A stretch of 64,000 nucleotides of DNA from Gnetum montanum (lineage: Eukaryota; Streptophyta; Gnetopsida; Gnetales; Gnetaceae): assembly GCA_015680685.1 (NCBI GenBank), contig MNCI01025271.1, positions 84,492 to 148,491 of the forward strand, given 5' to 3'. Every line of letters starts with the position of its first letter. Position 1 is the first letter of the stretch. Of the stretch, positions 12,960-23,499 are shown in pieces. The notes under the pieces were generated by a model. That model made no database searches, was not told the origin of the DNA, and was given only the letters and a program-made list of their open reading frames with translations. A program made the position numbers and the translations under genes.

Positions 12960-13287
12960 ACGATGCTAAATTTTGGCTTGCAAAAAAAAATTCATAATCC
13001 CATCCCTCAAAAAGAGGAGATGTGAAACTTACAGGCACAGCGTGATAGATGATGTGGATAAAGATTGGACTTTGGTGACCATCAAAGACTTTTGTGGCCC
13101 AACTTTGTTTGTCTTTTTGATTGAACTCTGGAAAGGCTTTGACAAATATTTTTATATGAATTTACAAAAATCCATTCACTCTTGTCAGCTTTGTTGCTGC
13201 GGCCATTGTGTATATGAAGTTGTTGGGCATAGAGTACATCAAAGTTCCTCTGCCAAATGGAATATCAAATTCATGTGTATAGCCTAA
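12960..13287 (+). other. unassigned short ORF, possible gene fragment
   Basis: A 104-codon frame (12973-13287) with slightly higher GC than its surroundings. It contains DDVDKDWTLVTIKDF, and its third frame could read a hydrophobic stretch near 13190. I do not recognise a family, and there is no second exon or repeat context to help. The phrase acgatgctaaatttt occurs twice nearby (about 12760 and 12960), suggesting local duplication. It could be a transposon or gene relic, or chance. Confidence 0.25.
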
Positions 13288-13499
13288 CAATGAAAATTAC
13301 AAAAGAAACACATTTGAGTCTTTGACCTCACTTATTATTTTGAGTGGATACTAAACAATTTTTTCTATTATTGAATGCACAAGCATGATTAAAGATGATC
13401 ACCATAACCATTATGCAGACTTATTATATCTATCAATTTTAGCATCCCTTTCATTCAATTTTATCACTAATTTAGCTTAATTAATAGCAACTCAAAAAT

Positions 13500-13830
13500 T
13501 TTATGAGGAGGTAATTATTGAAATTATATATAGTTGTTTACAAAAAATTTTCAAGTCCAAAGAAAAATTAGAGTTAAGCAAGATTTCCTACTTTCTTGAA
13601 CTGTTTTTGGTATCTTTATTGATAAAATACAAGAATGGTTATACAGCAAGTAAGATAGTCATGTTATCAAAATTGGATCCCAAGTAGTGAATCTTCTTTT
13701 GTATATAGATGATGCTACCTTAATCTCCAATACATTAAAAGGTATACAAAATATGTTACAAATTTTTAAAAAGTATTATTGCTCAAGTGAATTTCCATAA
13801 AAGAAAATTGATAATCTAGGTTAAAAGAAA
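13500..13830 (+). pseudogene. second fragment of the same LINE (RT palm)
   Basis: About 330 bp are closely similar to LINE positions 10240-10560, including the block around AGATAGTCATGTTATCAAAA and a better-kept RT active site (LYIDDATLIS, near 13697). It starts and stops inside the RT domain, so it is a truncated or recombined piece with no termini. Confidence 0.8.
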
Positions 13831-14586
13831 TACTAATTATAAGTAATGAGTGGCAAGGTATCCCTATGCCCAACCATATGAATCACTAAGGTGTTCATGA
13901 GAGATCTGGTTGAATTTTGTGAATTCCTAGTGTTCCCATACACAGGATTCAATCCAGAAGTTGAATCTAATTATGGAATGATAATTGTATTTCCGACTAC
14001 ACTTATGAGGCTTAGTTTTATGATTAAGTGTAATTAAGGCACATGATTTCTATTATTTTATATCTTGTTCACTGAAGGTTGGTAATATATTGAGAATAAA
14101 TTGATTAAATAATTCAACTAATTTAATTGCTAATTACTAACTAACTATCCTAACTTAAGCATTCGGTCCCACTTTCTGTACAGATCTTGAACATGTACAA
14201 CACTGTTGGGCGACCAACCGTTAAGTGCTACTAGGATTACCATGTGTTATACATATACTTGAAGTGATTGTACTTCTGTATGCTAGTCTATTTAGATTAA
14301 TTAATTAATTACTTAAAGTCTTAATCATCTTAGCTTAATTAGTGAAAATAATAAATGCATAAATAAATCATTAAGCTAGTCCAAGTGATGCAAGGTTTAT
14401 AAAAAAAGCTCATCTTTATTATCACACATATTATAGTGCTTAAATAAAGATCTATACACTCCTTAAGTCTTGCTACGAGTACTTAGAAAATTATTCTATC
14501 TCTCATAGAAAGAAACTGCAAAAGTTCCACTAGCAACTGAAATTCTAAGATTCTAACTTCCCATTAACATGGCTGGGGTGGCATAT
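13831..14586. other. intergenic, no gene seen
   Basis: Moderately AT-rich sequence without coding similarity on either strand. It might be LTR or UTR of the minus-strand element to its right, but I see no termini. Confidence 0.4.
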
Positions 14587-17500
14587 TTATAAACCTACTA
14601 TGGTGCCATGTCGATGGATACATGTTAAAGTGGGAAACCCTATGTCAATGGGATCACATCGATGGCATCCCGTTAATGTAGCTAACCAAAGACACTTCAT
14701 CATATCCTCACAACTGAATGAAAACTTGTCCTTCAGTTCTTTACAAAATTGGAAAGGTATGGGATTATTGACTGACACATGATACCACAAAACAAAACTA
14801 AGTGCCCAAGTGTGTGGATTAACATTGATTACAAAATTGTGGTGTTCATGACACAAAATTGAATACCAGAACATGACTAAAAATAATTGGATAACCCATC
14901 CTCTGATGGTGTGAAGATGGCTGAAAAGATCAGATGGTTCCATGAGGTGGAGGTTTATGAGGTTTTGAAGGACATTATTCTACTTTGGGGTGCACCCGGT
15001 GGTTGACGTGGCTGTGGCTATCCTACTTTAGCTACCACTTTTGGTGGAAGGTGAAAGACATCCAACAATGCTTTCATCTTCTCTTCCTTACTTCAGGGAT
15101 CATTCATAGTCCACATGGCATCATCAATGTGGGCTAGAATGAGGATATCCTACAGATAGGGCATTACTGGGAATATCTCTTTCACATTAATAAACTAGGT
15201 AGCAAATTTCTTACATTCAGTATCAAACTCTTTAAGTGCATTTTGTAGCTCTTGGTAGTCATTCATCCTCTTGGCCAAGTTCTTGGTAGTTGATGTTTGA
15301 TTAGTGAACTTTTCCTTGAGAACCTCAAGTATTATGGTTGCCACTGCAAGCTTCTACTTGGTGTCCTTGTGGTGGTTGAACTCTACCTTATATAACAAGT
15401 ATGAGCTAGCCACTTATATCTCCAATTTAGACCATTATCACCCAATAGTTAGCATACCCAAAATTTCATATCAAAGATTGGTAAGGTTCATGTGTTTTGT
15501 CATCTTCTCAACCTAAAACTTCTTCATGCAGATCTTCACTTTGTTGTAGGCATCTTTCTCATCAATGATAGGTTTCCAAATCTTTCTTCCTTGTTGAAGT
15601 TGCAGGACGGTCTCATTTACTTTTACCTTTACCAACTAGATGTGTTTTTCATTATCTTCTTTTTGTAGACCGACTTGATCTCTATAGTGATTCTTGACTT
15701 TCTTAAATTTGAGAGCCTTTGATTTCTAGGTGGCTACTTCAATTGTAGTCTTTTGGCAAAGAGAAAAAACCTTCTTCATAGAGAGGTTCCTATTTTTTGA
15801 TGCTAATATTCTCAACTTAATTTTCACTCTAGCTAGTTCATGTTGCTATTGATGGATGAAATTCACCATCTATTATTTGTATGCATTAACATTTTGTAGG
15901 TGATAATTCTATACTATTAATTGTACATTCTCCTAGTGGGTCTAATCCAAGGCCTTATAAAGTTTATGTTGAGTGACCTCTACCAAGGATCGATAGAACA
16001 CCATTGTCTCCATTGCATCCTCAACCCCTTTCAGTCTTATGTGAAGCTATTTAAGAGCTTCATCCTTTGTTAGTGTTAGGTTGAGGAATGTAGGGTCAAC
16101 AATCTAGGCTATTAGTTCAGCAACCTTCATAGCCAAGCATTCATTTATCTCTTTGGTTGTTTCAAGTTTCCCCTCCAAAATTATGTTCTTGCCCCTTACT
16201 TCCAATAGCTTTGACTGGGTTACAGTTATGTTGTCTGGAACATTAAAGATGTCTAAAATCGATTGCCTACTTCCCACTAGTTTATCCAACAATTGTTCAT
16301 GCTATGCTACACTCAACTTACTACTTAATATTCCTATATATGTCTACACATCTTTAGGTGTAGAGACGTCTAGTACAAATGTTTTAAGTATGTTTAGAGT
16401 TTTAGCAATTCTTTCAGCAACCACCTTTGCTACTGTCTTCTACCCCTATTGCTACATCACCAAAACTGTTGCCCCCTTACCCTCCTCCAAGTGCATTGGA
16501 AAAGTAGTAGCATTCCTAGAGATTTCTAGGAATTGTTGCTATTGTGAGAGGGATACTAGTACCTCTTGGGAGCTAGGATTCAATCTTGTGGGCAACTACA
16601 TCCTTTGGGCCAAAAAATTAATCCACTTCCCTCCATTTAACTAACTATTCAAGCCACTTCTTTCAAGTGACTCATCACTAGATGGTACATAAATGAATCA
16701 CCACTACTCATTCTTGCTTATTGCTCTTACTCACTTAAGATCCATTCTTGGAATTCATGCAACTATTGAGAAGTTGTAGCGATATTTGACATTGTTTGCT
16801 AAGTGGGTGATGGAGGTGGTTGTTGTTGCTTCTCTTTTTGGATGACTTTTGTAAGGACTTTTTGTTTTATCATCTTCATCTAGTTAGTAGATGCAGCATG
16901 TTGGACATTGTCATTTGTATAGCAAGTTATCCCTCCCCTCCAACATAGTTTTCTAATGAGGCATGGAAAGGGAAGTTACTTCCTTCCATGTTGGTTCTCC
17001 TTAAAATGCTTTTGTATCTCAAGATAGATTAGCTGTGGAAGGTTGATAGGGAATCTACCACTTAGAGTGGCACATGCACGAGTGGAGAAGGTAGTGATCT
17101 TACTTGGCCTCACTATTGAATTGATGTGAAAGGCTGCAATCTTATAGTATATTCTCTCCATCGGTGTAAGCACACCATACTCCTTACAATTGAAGCCATA
17201 ACACTAATGTATCCATTATTTCTTGATGCTAGGGTTTGTCTATATTGGAATCTCAATGAGATTCACTTTGGTTTCTAGTAATCCAAGTGTCTTTGAAATG
17301 GCCTACATCGAGTAGGACACTGAAGTTTCCTTGACCTTGAACATTGAACTAACCTACTTATTATCCCAAAATAAGAATGTGTCTCCTGTGTACCACTTCC
17401 TACTAGAAGCGATGATGGGCCACATGGGAGAGGTCTTCAGTTGATATTTTACTTCTTAAGGTGCTTCTCCAAGAAAGAGTTAAAATTCAACTCTTAGAGC

Positions 17501-17800
17501 ACTGTATTCTAAACCTCATTTGATTTGATATACTTGAGGTAGGATTCTGTCAAGGTTACCTTAAGGTTTGCTTGTGGAGCTAGTGCCTAATCTTAGTGGA
17601 ATTGCTCTATCATTGTTGCTTGTTCTAGAATCTAACAGATAGATTTCACTTTAGGCTCCTCTCTAAGATGTCCTATAGCATGTGTTGTTACTTGTTGTTC
17701 TTGGGCCTATTCTTGGCTCCTTCCCATTCATGGTCATTTTTCATGTGACTATGATGGTCTTCCTTCTTATGTGTGCTTCCCCTTTGGTGCCATCTGTGGT
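14587..17800 (-). pseudogene. extra retrotransposon ORF with a putative plant-transposon-protein-like segment
   Basis: Minus-strand reading gives a long broken frame. Around 17173-16930 it has IVRPSKITTFSTRA, then FPINLPQLIYLEI, then a PFPCLI.KLC-type ending. This pattern (conserved Ala near a short hydrophobic strand, then FPxLIxxLC) resembles the domain known in Pfam as putative plant transposon protein (PF20167-like), found in extra ORFs of plant gypsy elements. Downstream, at 16292-16104, lies a charged helix likely to form a coiled coil, and the frame then runs brokenly to about 14587. It is on the same strand as the integrase fragment at 19340-20195, so it may be that element's extra ORF downstream of pol. 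Function is unknown; the assignment is from pattern memory only. Confidence 0.45.
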
Positions 17801-19339
17801 CACAACACATCCAAGGATTAGTATATATAATGTGTAACTGATAATGTTTTGATATCTCTTCTTGTCAGTTAGTTACACCTAGGGTAAGGTTGGACTATGC
17901 TAGATTGGTTATTTAATTATTAGTTTATTAATGTTTAAGTTTAAAGTATTACCGAAGTTAGTTGAAAGGGTTTAACTTTTGTAATTTGATGTTTTCATGT
18001 CTCTTTCTTTATTAAAACTTTGAGGGACTTAAGAAATATTTTAGAAAATTTTTTTTTCAAAAACTCAAAAACTTTAAGTTTATGACCTCCACAACTCAAA
18101 GCTTACCTCTGGTAGCTACAAGGTTAAAAATCCAAGTGATTTCAACAAACAGTTAGGAAGATATGGCTTCTGGAAGGTTCTGGGCTCTAAAAACTGCAAA
18201 AACTCCTTTGGTGTTCTAAAGGAAATGTGCAAAATTCAAAGTGCACACACACACACACTCTATTTTTGTGCTATGTTAACATAGTCCTATATACAGGGTC
18301 TCATATACACACACTATTTTTGTGCTATGTTAACAGAGTCCTATATACAGGGTCTCATATACACACACTATTTTTGTGCTATGTTAACAGAGTCCTATAT
18401 ACAAGGTCTCATATACACACACTATTTTTGTGCTATGTTAACAGAGTCCTATATACAAGGTCTCATATATATAGGGAGTCTACAACAAGTACCATTTATG
18501 AAGGTTGTAAGCAAAATTTTTCAACTTGAATTTATCATAAAATACACAGTTTTTTTTTTATAAAAGTGGAGTTCATGGAGTTCTAGAAAAGTCAATAACT
18601 AATGACATCATCGAAGATGGTTGTGAAAAGCTCAAAAATTAAAAACTTAGGTGGAAAATGTGTTCGTTAAAGAAATTGCCTTAAGGAGTGCACAGTTGGA
18701 TGCATTGGATGAGGTGCACCAAGGTTTGGATTACAAGAATGTTTAAGGATGAGGTACTCAACTAACACAACCAAGAGATATGCAAGTGGGTCCTTCCCAT
18801 ATAAGGTTTTGCTATTGCATAACCTCAACCTAAGGAGTTTGTGGATCCCATAGGTGATTAATGGTTATGAAAGTTAAGGACCAAAACATGGAAGAATCTA
18901 CCTAAGAATTCAGGCACGTTAAACCAAGACATTGAATAAGGACATGGACACTAACAGTGAGGTGAGTCATGGAAAGCATAGATGGATGAGAGAGAAAGTG
19001 GAATGGAGATTACGATTAAGGTCACATGAAGTTCCTTGTGAATTATTGTGGTTAAATGACCTGATAAAATCCATCCTTAGTCCAGACCAAAACCAACCAT
19101 GTTAAGTGACTTTGCATCCCCACTCTAAGACAAGTCCATCACCTTGAGATACAAGAGTGCTCCCATAGATCAATCATTGTTCATTATAGATAAGAAAAAA
19201 GAAAGCAAGAAATGAGAAAGGGCCTTAGTTAGAGGGGACCTTTAGGCATGGGTAACATGTCTTTCTAGTCCCATAACTAGTGCTTGTAGCCTGTTATTCT
19301 ATATAAGGGGTGTGCTTTGAATTTCCATCATCATTTTAT
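17801..19339. other. non-coding stretch with tandem repeats
   Basis: No gene is seen. It holds a (CA)n tract (about 18243-18258), the 54-bp array, and a TATA-like TCTATATAAGG at 19298-19308 that could belong to an LTR promoter, though no LTR boundaries are visible. Confidence 0.45.
18261..18476. repeat. 54-bp tandem array, four copies
   Basis: Copies start at 18261, 18315, 18369 and 18423, exactly 54 bp apart, each beginning TATTTTTGTGCTATGTTAAC and ending in a CA-rich tail. They differ at only a few sites (for example ACATAG/ACAGAG and CAGGG/CAAGG), so the array is young. Because 54 is a multiple of three, open frames run through it with an 18-residue repeated peptide; this is a by-product and not evidence of a gene. 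Confidence 0.95.
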
Positions 19340-19362
19340 TTTTTTTTCTAAGGGGTGTGCTT
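19304..19362. repeat. 14-bp direct repeat, 45 bp apart
   Basis: The sequence taaggggtgtgctt occurs at 19304-19317 and 19349-19362, separated by a T-rich 31-bp stretch. The right copy is part of the minus-strand integrase coding sequence (WVEAHPL); the left one is outside recognisable coding sequence. Confidence 0.85.
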
Positions 19363-20195
19363 CTACCCATTTAGTATAGTAGTCAATGGTGAAAATAATA
19401 TACATGGTTCCATTGGACATAGGTGTGATGGGACCCATGAAGTTTATGCCCCATAGGTTGAAGTTCCAATGGTTGGATCCACTATTAAGATACCTCCATT
19501 TGTGCATTCATCCCTCCATCTTGATCATAGCATTCATAGGATTGAACAAATCAGTGGGCATCCCTAAAGATTATTGCCCAATAGTACCCTACCATTAGGA
19601 TCTTAATGGTTGTGCATCTCCCTACATAGTGACCTTCATAAGGTGCCCTCATGAGCATCCTGAAGAATGTGTAGTTGATTAGTATAAGGACACACTAATG
19701 AACCAAGTCATCAATGAACACCTTGTAAAGGTGTCTGTTGATTTCCATGAAGTACTTCACTTGATGAAGAAATTGTTATTTTTTCTTGTTGTCCAAACCT
19801 TATGGCATATCCTAAGTAAAAAGATAAGTGAGGATGCCATCATATCATTTTGGTTCTATAGGCACTTGGTCATTAATTGCTCCAACAAAGAGGATTTCAT
19901 CAAGAAATTGATCAGAGAGTGGGCTCTCCTCCTCTTTGTTATTCTCATATTAACTAAGAGAGATGGTCGACAATCACATTCAATGTCCCCTTTCGATCTA
20001 CCATCATAAGACTGAATTCCTAGAAGATCACTAGCTACTATATGACACAAGGGCTCACCATTGTCTTGTTCATCAGGAAGTGAATGGCACTGTGGTCAGT
20101 ATGTACAAACACTTTGTACTCAAGCACATAGTGCTTAAACATTTCCAAAGCATACACTACTACCATCAGTTCTTTCTCTATTGTGGTGTGTACTA
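19340..20195 (-). pseudogene. gypsy RNase H-integrase fragment
   Basis: Minus-strand translation from 20195 begins inside RNase H (TTIEKELMVVVYALEMF, then VHTDHSAI) and continues with a DRKGTLNVIVDHLS segment. The integrase zinc-finger region follows (EGHYVGRCTTIKIL, GYYWAI), then the start of the core (INFMGPITP, TIDYYTKWVEAHP). The first catalytic Asp of the core is Asn here (WGINFMG). Both ends are abrupt, at about 20195 inside RNase H and at about 19345 inside the integrase core. The right break faces the Tat block. The lineage resembles the Athila/Tat side of gypsy and could be the missing 3' part of the element at 33490-36890. Confidence 0.72.
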
Positions 20196-22430
20196 ACCTA
20201 AATCATCGGCGTAAGGCTGGAAGGGAAAAACAAACACTAAAAGATCATTGGATAGGCACAACTGACCCTACCTTTTCATAAGGGAACGTTGGAAAAAGGA
20301 AATGAAGGTAGAGTGCCTTGGATGGTCTACACACAAATCAACCAAGGACTTCCCTGAGCATAAACTATGTCTTACACTAGGGTTATCGTAACTGATGATG
20401 TACGAAATGTAAATAGTAATGTTCGAAATGTAAATAAAGCGTATTCAGAACTGTATTCTAAACAAAATGTAAACTAAATTTAAAATAGAGTAAACAATAT
20501 AATGGCTGGCAAAATGAACTATATTGTATTGCTTAGAAAGGATGTGCACTGGTGAAAGTGTAGCTGTGCACGTGGATGGCAGGTTAAGCGCCAAGCCCTA
20601 GGGTGATGTGTTTCAGAAGTGCTTGGATGCTAGGAGTCAAGTGTGCCTAAGCATCCAAGGATTGCTAGTCTACGTTTCCTAAGCCATCAACGTTCAAAAA
20701 TGCCAACCTTGTTAATGTGAATTGATAGGGTATTTATAGGGTTTGTCTCGGCTCGGGTGCAGAACTCATGGATGGAATTAATGGCTAACAAATAAGAGGA
20801 AAATAGATCAAATGACATGTGTTTGATGGATAGCTGTGTGTGAGTTGGATGTGTGTAGGCAAGCTACATTCTTGACCAAGTGCATTGTATCTTACAGCAT
20901 GTGTTGGCTTGTCCAAGCTAGGTTACACTCATGGAAGCAGATACAATTTGGAGTGTAAGAGCTTGGCAAGCTCACAAATGATGAAAATTTACAATATAAA
21001 TGATGATGTACAACAAGAGAAATTGACTTTGGCTCGCTTGAAACTTCTCGATCTCTGAATTGACTGCTACAGGATGTCGATTTGAGTGGTTTTGTGGCTA
21101 TTCAAGGCATCTCTATTTCATCAGAGCTTCCAGCGTGAGTTGATTTTGTCTTGGCATGTCATCAGTGTGTGTTTGGCATGCTTTTGGTCGAGCGTGATCA
21201 GTACTCACGCTGCCAATGTGACCTCAGCATGAGTGAGCTAAAATGACATGTTTTGCACCAAATTTTGATCTTTGAAGCCTGTTTCTTGAGTACAAAAATT
21301 TCCTGACTATGGTTGACCTTGAGGGTGATCTGCAAGTGAAAAATTTAGCTCGAATATGCCTTTTTTCAACCACTTTTGGTAGCTCACGCTAGACTCATGC
21401 TACCAGCATGAGTGCAACATGACCACAGCGTGAGCTACAAAAACTTACAATTTTGGACCTAAAATCTAGAATTCTGGAGGCTCGAACTTGAAGTTATCGA
21501 TAACGAACCCTAAGAATGACTTGCACCTTGGAAATCAGATCATTTAGACTTAGTTTTGAGGCTTTTAGAGTTGGTCACATTGTACTCACACTGCCAGCGT
21601 GACTACAACATGAGTAAGAAAAATTATGTAATTTGACCTGAAATCTGAACTCCTGAATGCTAAAACTAAAGTAGGGAATAGTGACCTTTGAGGATGACTT
21701 GCACCCTTAGATTTGGACCAGATTTGAACCATTTTTGACTTGATCTTGAAGTCATTGGAGTTACTCACGCTAAGGGCAAGCTAGCTTGACAAGCCAAGCA
21801 TGAGCAAGCTGGGCATGAGTTCCATGCCTTAGTCAAATTTTGCTTTCCAAAAGCTAAAAGGGCTCTAGGTTGTTCTCATTTGAAAGTGTTAGGTCAAAAT
21901 TAGTGATGTTTCATTGGTCCCTCTTTGTTGAAATCGACAAAGAAGTGCAAAACACCATGAACAACCAAGTACCAAGCCTAAACCATCGACCCTTGGCTAG
22001 ATGTCATCGCACCATGTTCAAAAGTACATGGGATTGGGGGAATGTAGTTCAAGATGCAAGGGGATTGGTTGTAACTGGGGGAAGTTAGGATTTAATCAAG
22101 CGTTATAATTATTGTCGAAATTATGGGAGAGGAATGCTCTCATGTGAATGAGCTATATCTTTGATCCTTGTCTATAGTCGGTGTTCAGCAAACTCAGAGC
22201 CAAGACATAGGGAGTGTGTTCTTTGGAGAAATGGGACTCTTGTAGAGTGTTTATGGGGGCCCGTTTTAAATAGCCAAAGCCATGCGATGATGTGCGACAT
22301 GATCATTTTGATACATGAGTGTAACTGTTTTCCAAGACAATTGCCTTCTCGCCTAGGCCTTGTATGAGAATAGCCAATAGTCTTTGTTCTATGATGTCAA
22401 CGAGGTCATGAAGACCTTTTCTATGCATTT
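20196..22430 (-). repeat. probable 3' LTR region of the Tat-type element, with CGTGAG/CTCACG motifs
   Basis: No coding similarity. From 21120 to 21820 the motifs GCGTGAG, GCATGAG and their complements CTCACGCT/CTCATGC recur about fifteen times on both strands. It lies past the integrase end of the minus-strand Tat pol. A polypyrimidine tract on its right (22430-22520) is the complement of a polypurine tract. The same motif vocabulary fills 27540-28600. Exact LTR ends were not found; the left edge is set by the RNase H break at 20195. Confidence 0.45.
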
Positions 22431-22520
22431 TTCTCTTTGACATTTTTGTTCTTTTTATTTTATTTTTTTTCTTCTTTTCTTTTTTTTTCTTTTCTCTTTG
22501 TTTCCTTTCCTTTTGGTTTT
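22430..22520 (-). other. polypyrimidine tract (possible polypurine primer on the minus strand)
   Basis: About 90 bases are almost only T and C, which is A/G on the minus strand, between the Tat 3' UTR and the LTR-like region. Position and composition fit a polypurine tract, but it is longer and less G-rich than usual. Confidence 0.4.
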
Positions 22521-23095
22521 ATTTTTGGTCTTTTTGAAAGAGCTTGCTTTTAAAGTTGTGCTTGTGCTCATGTGTTTGCATTTTGTATCATGTACTGTGT
22601 ACTGTGTTTTGTGTTGCAACTACTTAGAGAGTCATAGTGTGCAACAATGTATCAAGAGCTTTGGAGTGAGTAGAATGTGTCCAACGGTATAATTGAATAG
22701 GATAAAGGGGATCATGATGAGGAATAGGGAATGTATCAAGAATCAAGAATGTACTTATGACTGGATTGATTGACCCAGTTGCGTGCGTTAGGAAGAATGT
22801 GATAACTTGTCATCATGATGAAGTGCATCTATGCAAAAACACCTCAGGCATGTCATCCTGCAAACACAACCCCAAAAAGATAAGAAAACCACAAATGACT
22901 TGGTTAAAGAAGCACTTTAAATTTGAGAACAAACAAGGAAATGGAGCCACCATGCACAATTTCAAAGTAGACAGAATCATGAACAACATCAACTTCATTA
23001 GGGTGCATGAGACAAACTATGTAACAAGTCTTTTTGGAACAAGTACAGCCAATTGTAGTAGCATATCTTTTCAAGTTTTTCCCGGTCTTCAATGA
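22521..23095. other. 3' UTR-like stretch of the Tat element, no gene recognised
   Basis: A 112-codon plus-strand frame (22757-23095) exists but matches nothing I know. It is sited where Tat elements have a variable 3' UTR. Confidence 0.35.
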
Positions 23096-23099
23096 TGTC

Positions 23100-23465
23100 A
23101 CCAGTTTATAGCCTTAGTGGACTGTTGTGGGTTAGTTTCACGTCATAACCCTTTGGACCACACTAGTTTAGCGTCATAGCGAATGGTGCATTGCTAGATT
23201 ATAGTCATAGCGGACTCTAAAGAGGCAAACTAGTTTATAGTCTTAGTGGACTCTGGATGTTGGTTTCACATCATGGCAAACAGATGTGGTAGTTTCGTGT
23301 CATACCGGATGGAGCTCTGTGGTGTCATTTTACTATCATGACTCCAAGACATTTCTGTAGTGCCAATTTCAAGTCATAGCCCCAATACCATTACGTGGTA
23401 TTAGTTTTAGGTCATGATGCGAAAACCATTCTGTGGTATCAGTTTTAGGTCATGATGCTAGGATC
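23100..23465. repeat. degenerate minisatellite in the Tat 3' UTR, about 30-40-bp unit
   Basis: Roughly ten units share a core close to TAGTTT(T/C)A(C/G)GTCATAGCGGA: for example tagtttcacgtcataa, tagtttagcgtcatagcg, tagtttcgtgtcatac and cagttttaggtcatgatg. Unit length varies. The array starts just past the end of integrase on the minus strand. Related units lie at 27080-27160 and 33080-33300. Confidence 0.8.
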
Positions 23466-23499
23466 GACACGTACGTGAAGTTCATCAGACTTAGTACCA

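Noticed and set aside
14600-16644. Plus-strand ORFs such as the 163-codon frame at 16153
   Set aside because: The minus strand shows the better family-like pattern, and the plus translation is unrecognisable.
18261-18476. CRISPR-like array
   Set aside because: Units are contiguous with no unique spacers, and the sequence is plant nuclear DNA.
18227-18563. Repetitive plus-strand ORFs with 18-residue repeats
   Set aside because: They are by-products of a 54-bp DNA array divisible by three, with no start context or homology.
22757-23095. 112-codon plus-strand ORF as a gene
   Set aside because: No recognisable domain, no introns or context, and it lies in a Tat 3' UTR.
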